13,639 nt of DNA, taken from the NCBI GenBank assembly GCA_030539475.1, contig JAUNRY010000033.1:1-13639 (forward strand). The letters are read 5' to 3'. The first letter of the stretch is position 1. Every line of letters starts with the position of its first letter. Shown piece by piece: positions 6,427-13,605 of this stretch. A program made the position numbers and the translations under genes. The stretch is from Bacteroidia bacterium (GTDB lineage Bacteria > Bacteroidota > Bacteroidia > Bacteroidales > Dysgonomonadaceae). The notes under the pieces were generated by a model. The model searched no databases. It saw nothing but the letters and a program-made list of their open reading frames with translations, and was not told the DNA's origin.

Positions 6427-7605
6427 TCAAAAACCCCGAAACAACAGCCACGCCACCACCAGCGTGAGCACTATATTAAACCCTTGCGCTATAAGGAACG
6501 ACCAGATATATTTTGAGTTCTCTTTCTTAAAAATATCCTTGAAACTGGTTTCCAATCCAATACACACAAAAGCCAGCGAAAAAAGCAATCCGCGCGATTC
6601 CCGTGCAACTCTCGATAAGGCTTTTCCCGTGGCAGGTTCAAAAGCAAAGCTAAAAATGAGCGACGCCAGCAAAAAACCGAGAACAAATTTCGGGAAACGC
6701 TCCCACAGCACAGCTCCCGATGGGCGAATATCGGTATTTGTGCCTTTGTAAGACCAGTAAATAGAAATGGCGAAAGCGGCCACGCCCAGCAACACATTCT
6801 GTGCCGATTTAATGATAACGCTGTATTGCTCAGCCGTTTCTCCGATAAATTCCCCCGATGCCACCACCGCCGCCGTAGTATCTATGGTTCCGCCCAGCCA
6901 CGCGCCGGCCACTTGTTCCGTCAACCCCATCCATTTGGCAAGGAAGGGCAAGACGTACATCATGGGGATAGCCACAATAAGCACCAGCGAAACAATAAAC
7001 GACAGCTTTTTAGGGTCGCCTTTAATGGCTCCGCAAGTGGCTATGGCGGCAGAAACTCCGCAAATGGAAACCGAACTCGAAAGCATCATCGACATTTCTG
7101 AGTCCACGCCCATCTTTCGCGAAAGCCAAAAGCTGAAATACCAAACGCTCAGCACCACAATCACGGCCTGAACCATTCCCAGGCTGCCGGCCCTCATGAT
7201 TTCTCCGAAAAGTATGCTGCTCCCCAAAATCACCAAACCGGCTTTTATGTAATACTCGCTTCGTACGGCCGGAGCCAACCATTTAGGCAATCCCACGGTG
7301 TTTCTCACAATCAGCCCTATCAGCACGGAGAAAAAAACCGATTCCAGCCCCATTCTTTTCACAACAGCAATATCCTTTATAAAATTGGCCAGCAACACAA
7401 GCGCGTAAATAACAACAAACGACAGAAAAAAACCTCCCTTATCCTTATTTCCCATAAAAAGATAGCCCAAATACGAGAGTACGGCAATTACGGCAAACAA
7501 AACAAAAGGATTTTTCATTAAATCAGGAACCAGCGCAACCAGCAACAGAATAAAGCCGCCGATAAGCGTAGCGGTCCAATCTTCATTTCGTAAAGATTTT
7601 AACAT
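6427..7605 (-). CDS. YeiH-family putative sulfate-exporter-type membrane protein
   Basis: A 392-residue integral inner-membrane protein of the UPF0324/YeiH family (Pfam conserved hypothetical 698), annotated as putative sulfate exporters although direct transport evidence is thin. About ten or more hydrophobic helices span the length. Two conserved re-entrant or core motifs are visible: SVSICGVSAAIA (178-189) and GGTIDTTAAVVASG (238-251), matching the family's SxCGxSA and GGT-x-x-x-x-A-x-VVA-x-G patterns. The frame is open to an ATG at 7677, but a -7 box at 7637-7644 lies between the two starts, so I chose MLKSLRNEDW at 7605. It is divergent from the barrel-protein gene, with 231 bp between them. 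No cysteine/taurine or sulfate genes are nearby to support a sulfur role. Confidence 0.88.
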   Translation of the reverse strand: MLKSLRNEDWTATLIGGFILLLVALVPDLMKNPFVLFAVIAVLSYLGYLFMGNKDKGGFFLSFVVIYALVLLANFIKDIAVVKRMGLESVFFSVLIGLIVRNTVGLPKWLAPAVRSEYYIKAGLVILGSSILFGEIMRAGSLGMVQAVIVVLSVWYFSFWLSRKMGVDSEMSMMLSSSVSICGVSAAIATCGAIKGDPKKLSFIVSLVLIVAIPMMYVLPFLAKWMGLTEQVAGAWLGGTIDTTAAVVASGEFIGETAEQYSVIIKSAQNVLLGVAAFAISIYWSYKGTNTDIRPSGAVLWERFPKFVLGFLLASLIFSFAFEPATGKALSRVARESRGLLFSLAFVCIGLETSFKDIFKKENSKYIWSFLIAQGFNIVLTLVVAWLLFRGF

Positions 7606-7636
7606 TTTTGACAAGAACTTTTTGAATTTCGAACGC

Positions 7637-7644
7637 CAAAGGTA
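7637..7644 (-). promoter_or_regulatory. Promoter -7 element of the YeiH gene
   Basis: The minus strand reads TACCTTTG, a perfect TAnnTTTG, about 30 bp before the chosen ATG at 7605. The -33 region (TGGC) is poor. It rules against the upstream ATG at 7677. Confidence 0.5.
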
Positions 7645-7690
7645 TAATAAAATCCCTTTTTCTGTAGCCATTCTCATCCATTATTTACGT

Positions 7691-7733
7691 TCATTCGTCG
7701 ATACAATTCCCTCATTTGTCTATTTCATTTGTA
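7691..7733 (+). promoter_or_regulatory. Candidate LytTR-type operator: 9-bp direct repeats
   Basis: TCATTCGTC (7691-7699) and TCATTTGTC (7712-7720) agree in 8 of 9 bases and are separated by exactly 12 bp, the geometry known for LytTR-domain regulators such as AgrA. A third partial copy, TCATTTGTA (7725-7733), contains the TTTG of the -33 box. The site lies directly upstream of the promoter for the barrel gene, whose operon encodes a LytTR regulator. The word itself does not closely match the classical LytTR consensus, so binding is inferred from geometry and context only. Confidence 0.4.
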
Positions 7734-7759
7734 ACAGGCCGGCTCCGAGACTAATTTTA
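7728..7759 (+). promoter_or_regulatory. Promoter of the barrel protein operon
   Basis: TTTG (7728-7731), a 20-bp spacer, then TAATTTTA (7752-7759), one base short of TAnnTTTG. Transcription would start near 7764, leaving a leader of about 70 nt that contains a 12-bp palindrome. The imperfect -7 box suits a promoter that needs an activator. Confidence 0.45.
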
Positions 7760-7807
7760 CAAAGAAATTGGTCAACATTTCTCAAATTTTACATGTTGTA
7801 CCAATAC

Positions 7808-7819
7808 ATGCAATTGCAT
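7808..7819. promoter_or_regulatory. 12-bp perfect palindrome in the leader of the barrel gene
   Basis: ATGCAATTGCAT is perfectly self-complementary. The flanks extend the symmetry as TAC...GTA if one base is bulged. It ends 17 bp before the ATG at 7837. It could be an operator for a dimeric repressor or simply AT-rich coincidence. Confidence 0.3.
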
Positions 7820-7836
7820 TGTAAAAAAGATATTTT

Positions 7837-10617
7837 ATGAAAAGATTTGTTTTATTTATCGGCCTGCTGTTGATTGGCGCGTCTGCTTTTGCGCAAAACA
7901 ACGGAAAAATAACAGGAAAAATCATCGACAAAGAATCACAAGAACCCATCCCACAAGCCAACGTTCGAATTTTGCAACAAACAGACAGCGTTTACCACAA
8001 CGGCGTGGCAACCAATGCCGAAGGCAACTTTGCCATTTCCGTACCTCACGGAAACTACATCGTGCACGTTACCTTTGTGGGGCACACCGATTTTTTCAGG
8101 AACGTAACAATCAATAATTCCAATTCAACGGCAAATTTAGGAACCGTAGAACTCGGAACAGACAACATTCTCCTCGAAGCGGCCGTGGTAACCGCCAAAG
8201 CTGCCGAAATTGTGGTACGCGGCGATACCGTGGAATACAACGCGGATTCATACAAAGTAACGGAAAGCGCCATTTTGGAAGATCTGTTGAAGAAAATGCC
8301 CGGCGTGGAAGTGGATTCCGAAGGAAAAATTACGGTGAACGGACGTGAAATATCGAAAATCATGGTCGATGGCGAAGAATTTTTCAGCACCGACCCCAAA
8401 GTGGCGTCAAGAAACCTGCCTGCCAAAATGATTGATAAACTTCAGGTGCTCGACCGAAGAACCGATATGGCCGAAATGACCGGCTTTGACGACGGCGACG
8501 AAGAAACCATCATCAACCTTACCGTGCGTCCCGGCATGAAAGAAGGTGTGTTTGGGAACGCTTTCGTGGGATACGGAACCAAAGACCGGTACGAAGGAAA
8601 CGTCATGATTAACTACATGAGAGACAAAAACCAGTACACGCTTTTGGGCGGATTTAACAATACAAACAACGCCGGATTTTCCGATTTGGCCTCATCCATG
8701 TTCGGAAGCGGCGGAGGTGGCGGACGACGCTTTTGGGGAGGCGGACGAAACGGTATCACCACATCAGGAAATGCCGGATTCAACTTCAGCCAGCAGTTTT
8801 CCGATAAAATGAAACTCGGCGGAAACATCCGCTACGGAAACACCGATAACACCACCCTGTCAAGAACGCACACGCAAAACATTCTGAGAAGCGGCAACAC
8901 CATTGAAGACGAAAACAACACCTCCAACAACTACAGCCAGAATTTCAACATGGATTTCCGCATGGAATGGGAACCCGATACGCTCACAAGAATTATTTTC
9001 AGCCCGCGCGGATCGATGTACAACAACCGGAGAACAGAAGTTGGCGAATTTTTAACTACTACCGAAACGCTCAACGACACCATCAATCACGGTGATTCCC
9101 AATACGATTCCGAAGGAAACGGTAAAGACGTGTCGGCGCGCCTTGACGTGAGCCGTACCATTGGGAAGCCGGGACGAATTTTAAGCGTGCAGCTGCGCGG
9201 CGGAATGTCTGATTCCGAAAACACGGGAACCAACCTTTCCGGCACTTTTTACAACGAAACAAGGCCCGATGACATCATAGACCAGCGCTTCAACAACACC
9301 AACGATTCCAGAAACTGGCGCGGCTACCTGTCTTATGTGGAGCCGCTGGGCAACAACAACGCCATTCAGTTTGCGTATCAATACCGGCAGAATTTTTCGG
9401 AGTCGGACAGGGATACGCGCGTTCAGGACGAAGCCGGCAATTACACCGTGCTGGACGAACAATACAGCCGGCGGTTGGAAAACAATTTCACCAATCAGGA
9501 AATTGAACTTAATTTTCAATCGGTTCGTCAGAACTACGATTATACCATCGGTTTCACCGTTGAGCCGTCATCCTCAAAAAGTAAAACTTTTATAGGCGAT
9601 AACAAAATCAACGATTTTACCCGCAACGTTATCAATTACGCACCCAGCGCGCAATTCAACTATCGTTGGACACGCCAGCACAACCTGCGGGTTCGGTATT
9701 ACGGCAGTACCGATCAACCATCGGTTACACAACTGTCGCCGGTAGTGGATATTTCGAATCCGTTGAACATCACCTACGGAAATCCCGAACTGAAACCCTC
9801 TTTCCAGCACAGGTTAAACTTACGTTATCAGAATTTCAATCCCGAAAGAAACCGCTCCATGAACTTTTACGGCGACGTGCGCTACCTGAATAACGACATC
9901 GTTTCCTCCTCAACCACCGACCGCGCCACCGGCCGCCGGGAAACTACGTTCGAAAACGTTTCCGGAAACTGGAACGCAAACGGCCGTTTGATGATGAACA
10001 TTCCGCTAAAAAACATCAAGTTTTCGGTTTTCTCCATGTCATTTGCCGGTTACAACCACAACAACGGTTTCTCAAACGGGGAAAAGAACCTGAGCCGCAG
10101 GCTTAACTTGGGCGAAACACTCGGCTTAAACTACCGGTCAGATGCGCTGGACTTCGGAATCCGCGGCAACGTGAGCTACAACAAGGTGAGAAACAGCTTG
10201 GAAGGGCAACGCGATCAGGAGTTTTTGAATTACGGCGGAAATGCCAACACCACCATTTACCTGCCGTGGGATATTTCCATTGAAAGCGACATGAATTACA
10301 GCTCCAATTCGGGCTACGCCGACGGGTTCACGCAAGACGAGTGGTTGTGGAACGCGTCCATTCAAAAGCAACTGTTTAAACAAAAAAACGGCACATTGCG
10401 TTTAAAGATTTACGATATCTTGCAACAACGCAGCAATATAAATCGCTCCGTAACTGCCAACTATATTCGCGACACCACAACCAACACGCTTACCAGTTAT
10501 TTTATGGTGCATTTTGTGTATAGGTTCAATATTTTCAGAGGCGGCGCAACGCAATCAGACATGCAAGATGGCTTTGGCGGCAGAGGAGGCCGGGGCAGAA
10601 GAGGCTTTGGCGGATAG
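7837..10617 (+). CDS. Outer-membrane beta-barrel protein with carboxypeptidase-like and plug domains
   Basis: A 926-residue surface protein of the TonB-receptor-like outer-membrane beta-barrel type common in Bacteroidota. A signal peptide (MKRFVLFIGLLLIGASAFA, cleaved near 19/20) precedes a carboxypeptidase-D regulatory-like domain (about 23-110: ITGKIIDKESQEPIPQANVRI). A plug-like domain follows (about 118-235: ILEDLLKKMPGVEVDSEG, NGREISKIMVDGEEFF). The rest is a barrel rich in alternating aromatic strands and Asn-rich loops. The last strand ends near YFMVHFVYRFNIF, and a further 26 residues form a Gly/Arg-rich tail ending GGRGRRGFGG; another Gly/Arg-rich insert, SGGGGGRRFWGGGRNG, occurs at about 290-305. 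No SusD-like lipoprotein gene follows, so this is not a typical SusCD glycan locus. Instead it leads directly, 55 bp away, into a LytS/LytTR pair, suggesting a sensing or stress-linked role. Transport substrate and TonB dependence are unknown. Confidence 0.9.
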   Translation: MKRFVLFIGLLLIGASAFAQNNGKITGKIIDKESQEPIPQANVRILQQTDSVYHNGVATNAEGNFAISVPHGNYIVHVTFVGHTDFFRNVTINNSNSTANLGTVELGTDNILLEAAVVTAKAAEIVVRGDTVEYNADSYKVTESAILEDLLKKMPGVEVDSEGKITVNGREISKIMVDGEEFFSTDPKVASRNLPAKMIDKLQVLDRRTDMAEMTGFDDGDEETIINLTVRPGMKEGVFGNAFVGYGTKDRYEGNVMINYMRDKNQYTLLGGFNNTNNAGFSDLASSMFGSGGGGGRRFWGGGRNGITTSGNAGFNFSQQFSDKMKLGGNIRYGNTDNTTLSRTHTQNILRSGNTIEDENNTSNNYSQNFNMDFRMEWEPDTLTRIIFSPRGSMYNNRRTEVGEFLTTTETLNDTINHGDSQYDSEGNGKDVSARLDVSRTIGKPGRILSVQLRGGMSDSENTGTNLSGTFYNETRPDDIIDQRFNNTNDSRNWRGYLSYVEPLGNNNAIQFAYQYRQNFSESDRDTRVQDEAGNYTVLDEQYSRRLENNFTNQEIELNFQSVRQNYDYTIGFTVEPSSSKSKTFIGDNKINDFTRNVINYAPSAQFNYRWTRQHNLRVRYYGSTDQPSVTQLSPVVDISNPLNITYGNPELKPSFQHRLNLRYQNFNPERNRSMNFYGDVRYLNNDIVSSSTTDRATGRRETTFENVSGNWNANGRLMMNIPLKNIKFSVFSMSFAGYNHNNGFSNGEKNLSRRLNLGETLGLNYRSDALDFGIRGNVSYNKVRNSLEGQRDQEFLNYGGNANTTIYLPWDISIESDMNYSSNSGYADGFTQDEWLWNASIQKQLFKQKNGTLRLKIYDILQQRSNINRSVTANYIRDTTTNTLTSYFMVHFVYRFNIFRGGATQSDMQDGFGGRGGRGRRGFGG

Positions 10618-10627
10618 AAATATTCAT

Positions 10628-10672
10628 AGACGACAGACAACAGATATCAGATATCAGACATTAGATATTAGA
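10628..10672. repeat. Degenerate 7-bp tandem array before the kinase gene
   Basis: Six consecutive 7-base units with consensus AGAYATY fill 10628-10669: AGACGAC and AGACAAC first, then two identical AGATATC, then AGACATT and AGATATT. A seventh, partial unit (AGA at 10670-10672) runs straight into the kinase ATG at 10673. The array occupies nearly all of the 55-bp gap between the barrel and kinase genes. Copy-number change would alter the spacing and the leader of the kinase gene. Confidence 0.8.
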
Positions 10673-11779
10673 ATGGAAAATCGCATCAAAAACAGCGTTA
10701 CAAATACATACGCGGTCATCTTTGTTCACATTTTATTGTGGAGTATGATTGTGGTAGCGCCCTATTTTTTCATAGACAGGGAACAGCTTTTCAGGTGGGA
10801 TCTGTTTGTACGCTCAATCCCCGATACATTGGGGTTGCTGCTGGTTTTCTACGTCAACTATTTTCTGCTGATAACCCGTTTTTTATTCAAAGGCAAAACC
10901 CGGGAGTTTATTATCTATAACGTGTTGCTGATAATAGCGGCGGCCACGTTGATGCACTTTGGCAACGATTTGCTGCGATTGATAACGCCTGAACAGATGT
11001 CGCGCCGGGGCGGACGTAAATTCAGGCCATCGCCCTGGCTTTTCGTAATCAGAAACTTAACCACGTTGGCAACCATGATGGGGCTTAGCGTTGCCTTGAA
11101 AATGACGTTTCGGTGGTTTGTGGTGGAATCGGAACGGAAAGAGCTGGAAAAAGCCAAATCTGAAGCCGAACTGCAAAACATGAAAAACCAGATTAGCCCG
11201 CATTTTCTTCTCAACACGCTCAATAATATTTACGCGCTGGTGGAATTTAATCCCGGCAAAGCGCAACAAGCCGTGTTGGATTTGAGCAAATTGTTGCGTC
11301 ATATACTGTACGACAACGATAAACCGCTGGTTCCCTTGCGTGAAGAGGTGGATTTTATTAACAACTACGTGGATTTGATGCGAATAAGGCTATCGGATAA
11401 CGTAAGGCTCAACACTCAATTTTCGGTAAAAGAAAACAGCGATACGCCCATTGCACCGTTAATTTTTATATCTTTGATTGAAAATGCTTTCAAACACGGA
11501 ATCAGCGGCGACAAACCGTCGTTTATCGATATTTCGCTGTCGGAAACCGCGGATGGAAAAGTTACATTCACCTCCCGCAACAGCCACTATCCCAAGTCGG
11601 AAACAGACAAGAGCGGCAGCGGAATAGGGTTGGAACTGGTAAAAAAAAGGCTGGAAATGGTGTATCCAAAACGGTATCAATGGCAATCCGAAATTGTAGA
11701 CGACACCTACACCACTACGTTGATTATTGACACGAAAGAAGACCGGAAAACGTATGAAACTGAACTGCTGGATAGTTGA
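10673..11779 (+). CDS. LytS-type sensor histidine kinase, four TM segments
   Basis: A 368-residue inner-membrane kinase of the His_kinase (LytS/YehU) family, expected to phosphorylate the regulator encoded next. Hydrophobic segments lie at about 13-33, 52-70, 79-97 and 123-143. A basic helix (ESERKELEKAKSEAELQNM) then leads to the H-box NQISPHFLLNTLNNIYAL, with phosphoacceptor His177. The N-box is LIENAFKHG (Asn271), followed by a GSGIGL glycine box, so the catalytic ATP site is intact. There is no PAS, Cache or large periplasmic domain; sensing must use the membrane region or the short loop 98-122, which carries a basic SRRGGRKFRP stretch. The frame is open upstream to 10514 inside the barrel gene, but that extension would translate the tandem array; I chose MENRIKNSV at 10673. 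It overlaps the regulator gene by 26 bp. Confidence 0.92.
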   Translation: MENRIKNSVTNTYAVIFVHILLWSMIVVAPYFFIDREQLFRWDLFVRSIPDTLGLLLVFYVNYFLLITRFLFKGKTREFIIYNVLLIIAAATLMHFGNDLLRLITPEQMSRRGGRKFRPSPWLFVIRNLTTLATMMGLSVALKMTFRWFVVESERKELEKAKSEAELQNMKNQISPHFLLNTLNNIYALVEFNPGKAQQAVLDLSKLLRHILYDNDKPLVPLREEVDFINNYVDLMRIRLSDNVRLNTQFSVKENSDTPIAPLIFISLIENAFKHGISGDKPSFIDISLSETADGKVTFTSRNSHYPKSETDKSGSGIGLELVKKRLEMVYPKRYQWQSEIVDDTYTTTLIIDTKEDRKTYETELLDS

Positions 11780-12464
11780 CGATGAGCCCCTGGCGCTTGA
11801 ATTGCTTAATTCATACGTGCAAAAAACTCCTTTTCTTACCCTCACCGGCAAGCATTCCAGCGCCGTGCAGGCCATGAAAAACATGCCCAACAAACAGATT
11901 GATGTAATCTTTCTCGACATTCAGATGCCGGAAGTAAGCGGCATGGAGTTTGCCCGCTTTCTCGATAAAAACACACGGATTATTTTCACCACCGCCTTTA
12001 GCGAATACGCGTTGGACGGATACAAGGTGAATGCGCTGGATTATTTGCTTAAACCGTTTTCGTACTCCGATTTTCTGAATGCCTCGAAAAAGGCGCTCGA
12101 ATGGTTTGAAATGAAAGCCGCATCGGAAGATAAAGACGATTCGGAAGTTTCCGGAATTTTCGTGCGTTCAGATTACAAGCTGGTTCACATTCTTTTCGAT
12201 GACATTTTGTTGATAGAAGGGCTGAAAGATTACATCAAAATTTTCTCCGTTAAGGAGGCGAAAACTGTTCTCACGCTCATGAGCATGAAAGCGATGGAAG
12301 ACGAGCTGCCCTCGACGCGGTTCATACGGGTCCACCGGTCGTATATCGTGAATCGCGATAGGATTGTAAGAATTGAAAAAAACCGGATTATAATTGGGAA
12401 ACACGAAATTCCCATAGGCGAAACTTACCGAAAATCGTTTATGGAAACAATTAACGGAAAGTGA
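11754..12464 (+). CDS. LytTR-family response regulator
   Basis: A 236-residue DNA-binding response regulator, partner of the preceding kinase. Receiver domain (1 to about 118): acidic pocket Asp9/Asp10 in IVDDEP, phosphoacceptor Asp55 in VIFLDIQMP, the Thr80/Thr81 switch (IIFTTAF) and Lys101 in LLKPF are all present. A short charged linker (ASEDKDDSE) leads to a LytTR DNA-binding domain (about 133-234) containing IFVRSDYKLVHI, LIEGLKDYIKIF, FIRVHRSYIVN and IPIGETYRKSF. The ATG at 11754 (MKLNCWIVDDEP) is the natural start; an in-frame ATG at 11727 would add nine unneeded residues inside the kinase gene. The 26-bp overlap implies translational coupling and matched dosage. A plausible target is the repeat pair at 7691-7720 upstream of the operon. 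Confidence 0.93.
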   Translation: MKLNCWIVDDEPLALELLNSYVQKTPFLTLTGKHSSAVQAMKNMPNKQIDVIFLDIQMPEVSGMEFARFLDKNTRIIFTTAFSEYALDGYKVNALDYLLKPFSYSDFLNASKKALEWFEMKAASEDKDDSEVSGIFVRSDYKLVHILFDDILLIEGLKDYIKIFSVKEAKTVLTLMSMKAMEDELPSTRFIRVHRSYIVNRDRIVRIEKNRIIIGKHEIPIGETYRKSFMETINGK

Positions 12465-12515
12465 ACGGGTTAATTTGCGTTCCTAATATTAAACTACCAC
12501 CTGCCACAGCTAATT

Positions 12516-13508
12516 TTATCCCACAATCGCTTCCGTGAGTTCATCCAGCGAAAAACCGGCAAAATAATGGTTGAACTCTATGTCGGAAAGCGCTTGGCGA
12601 ACATCTTCCGATGTATATTTTACGCCAACAAGCGCATTTTCCGCTTCCGAGAGGTTGCCGTTGTTTCCGAAAAACGTTCCGTAAAAGCGAATTTGCCGGA
12701 TCACTGAATTTTCCACATCGGCAAAAACCTGAATTTTTCCGGCTGTGTACCTCGATTGCCGTTCGATATCGAATTTGGGAGAATGCCCGTAATTCCACTC
12801 CCAGGTGCCGAATTTCGTAGCGCGCAAATTCTCTATTTCCGCCAATTCTTCTTCCGAAAAAGTATATTCCTGCATCTCGGGGAACTTCACTTTCATGTGT
12901 TCCAGCAATTTATCGGCAAATTCATCCACCGAAATTTTTTCGGGCAAGTTGGGCAAAATATTATCCACCACGCTCCGTATCGATTTCACGCTTCGGCTCT
13001 CAATTTTATCTTTGGGCGCTTCCAATGCTTTCGACAGCACCGTCAAGTCGGTATTAAAAAGTAAACAACCGTGGTGCATAACCCGTCCCTGAATATACGC
13101 CTGCGCGTTTCCGCAAATCTTTTTCCCGTCGATAACCAAATCGTTCCTTCCGGTAAATTCGGCTTTCACGCCCAAATCCGCCAGCGTATCAATTACCGGT
13201 TTCGAGAATGTCTTGAAATCGAAATCGGCGCCCTTGTCCTCGTTCGAAATAATGGTGTAATTCAAATTGTTTAAATCGTGATACACCGCTCCCCCACCCG
13301 ATATGCGCCGCACAACGTGTATTCCGTGCTTTTTCACGTACTCCGTGTTTATTTCTTCAATGGTGTTTTGGTGTTTTCCCACGATAATTGCCGGTTCATT
13401 TATCCAGAGAATAAAAACCTTATCGTAACGCAGCAGTTTTTTGAAACAATACTCTTCCAGAGCAATGTTGTAATCGGGTTTGGTGGATTTGTTGACAATG
13501 TATATCAT
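12516..13508 (-). CDS. lplA: Lipoate-protein ligase A
   Basis: A cytosolic enzyme that activates lipoate with ATP and attaches it to lysine on E2 subunits or the glycine-cleavage H protein. The 330-residue product, close to the 338 of E. coli LplA, has the lipoyl-binding loop RRISGGGAVYHD (67-78), IIVGKHQN (41-48), and the catalytic lysine Lys130 in DGKKICGNAQA, followed by MHHGCLLFNTDL. A C-terminal accessory domain (from about 245) is present, so one protein should do both the activation and transfer steps. An ATG at 13535 lies within the -7 promoter box, so the start is set at 13508 (MIYIVNKSTK). It converges on the response-regulator gene with 51 bp between the stops and no clear terminator there. 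No lipoylated substrate gene is in the window. Confidence 0.93.
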   Translation of the reverse strand: MIYIVNKSTKPDYNIALEEYCFKKLLRYDKVFILWINEPAIIVGKHQNTIEEINTEYVKKHGIHVVRRISGGGAVYHDLNNLNYTIISNEDKGADFDFKTFSKPVIDTLADLGVKAEFTGRNDLVIDGKKICGNAQAYIQGRVMHHGCLLFNTDLTVLSKALEAPKDKIESRSVKSIRSVVDNILPNLPEKISVDEFADKLLEHMKVKFPEMQEYTFSEEELAEIENLRATKFGTWEWNYGHSPKFDIERQSRYTAGKIQVFADVENSVIRQIRFYGTFFGNNGNLSEAENALVGVKYTSEDVRQALSDIEFNHYFAGFSLDELTEAIVG

Positions 13509-13532
13509 TTCTTTTTGCTTTTTATCGTGCAG

Positions 13533-13540
13533 CAAAGATA
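13533..13540 (-). promoter_or_regulatory. Promoter -7 element of lplA
   Basis: The minus strand reads TATCTTTG, a perfect TAnnTTTG and identical to the parC -7 box. The -33 region is poor. It lies about 25 bp upstream of the chosen ATG and excludes the alternative ATG at 13535. Confidence 0.5.
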
Positions 13541-13570
13541 CGAATTTTGTTTTTATGATTATCCGTTCTC

Positions 13571-13599
13571 CGCATCTGACGGATTTCCCGTCTGATGCG
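13571..13599. repeat. Imperfect hairpin upstream of lplA
   Basis: CGCATCTGACGG (13571-13582) and CCGTCTGATGCG (13588-13599) pair over 12 bp with one central mismatch and a 5-base loop. The word GTCTGATGC in its right arm also occurs at 1571-1579 in the parC/M48 gap. It lies just beyond the lplA promoter, beside a heptad array, and may be a dispersed repeat or the terminator of a gene outside the window. Confidence 0.6.
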
Positions 13600-13605
13600 T
13601 AGAAA

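Noticed and set aside
7606..7677. Upstream start (ATG at 7677) for the YeiH-family gene
   Set aside because: The -7 box at 7637-7644 lies inside this extension; the 24 extra residues are basic and not membrane-like.
8055..8426. 123-codon minus-strand frame inside the barrel gene
   Set aside because: Antisense to the well-conserved carboxypeptidase-like and plug domains; no motif, no promoter, and its sequence is explained by the codon pattern of the real gene.
7837..10617. SusC-type glycan transporter of a polysaccharide utilisation locus
   Set aside because: No SusD-like lipoprotein, glycoside hydrolase or sulfatase genes follow, and the plug and barrel look like the smaller generic outer-membrane barrel family.
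10514..10672. Longer N-terminus for the histidine kinase, starting inside the barrel gene
   Set aside because: The extra 53 residues would translate the barrel gene's Gly/Arg tail in another frame plus the 7-bp array; family members start close to TM1.
10628..10672. CRISPR-like or insertion-sequence end
   Set aside because: The units are 7 bp, contiguous and degenerate, with no spacers, no target duplication and no terminal inverted repeats.
12465..12515. Terminator between the regulator gene and lplA
   Set aside because: Only a 5-bp GAACG/CGTTC pairing without a U-run is present; too weak to call.
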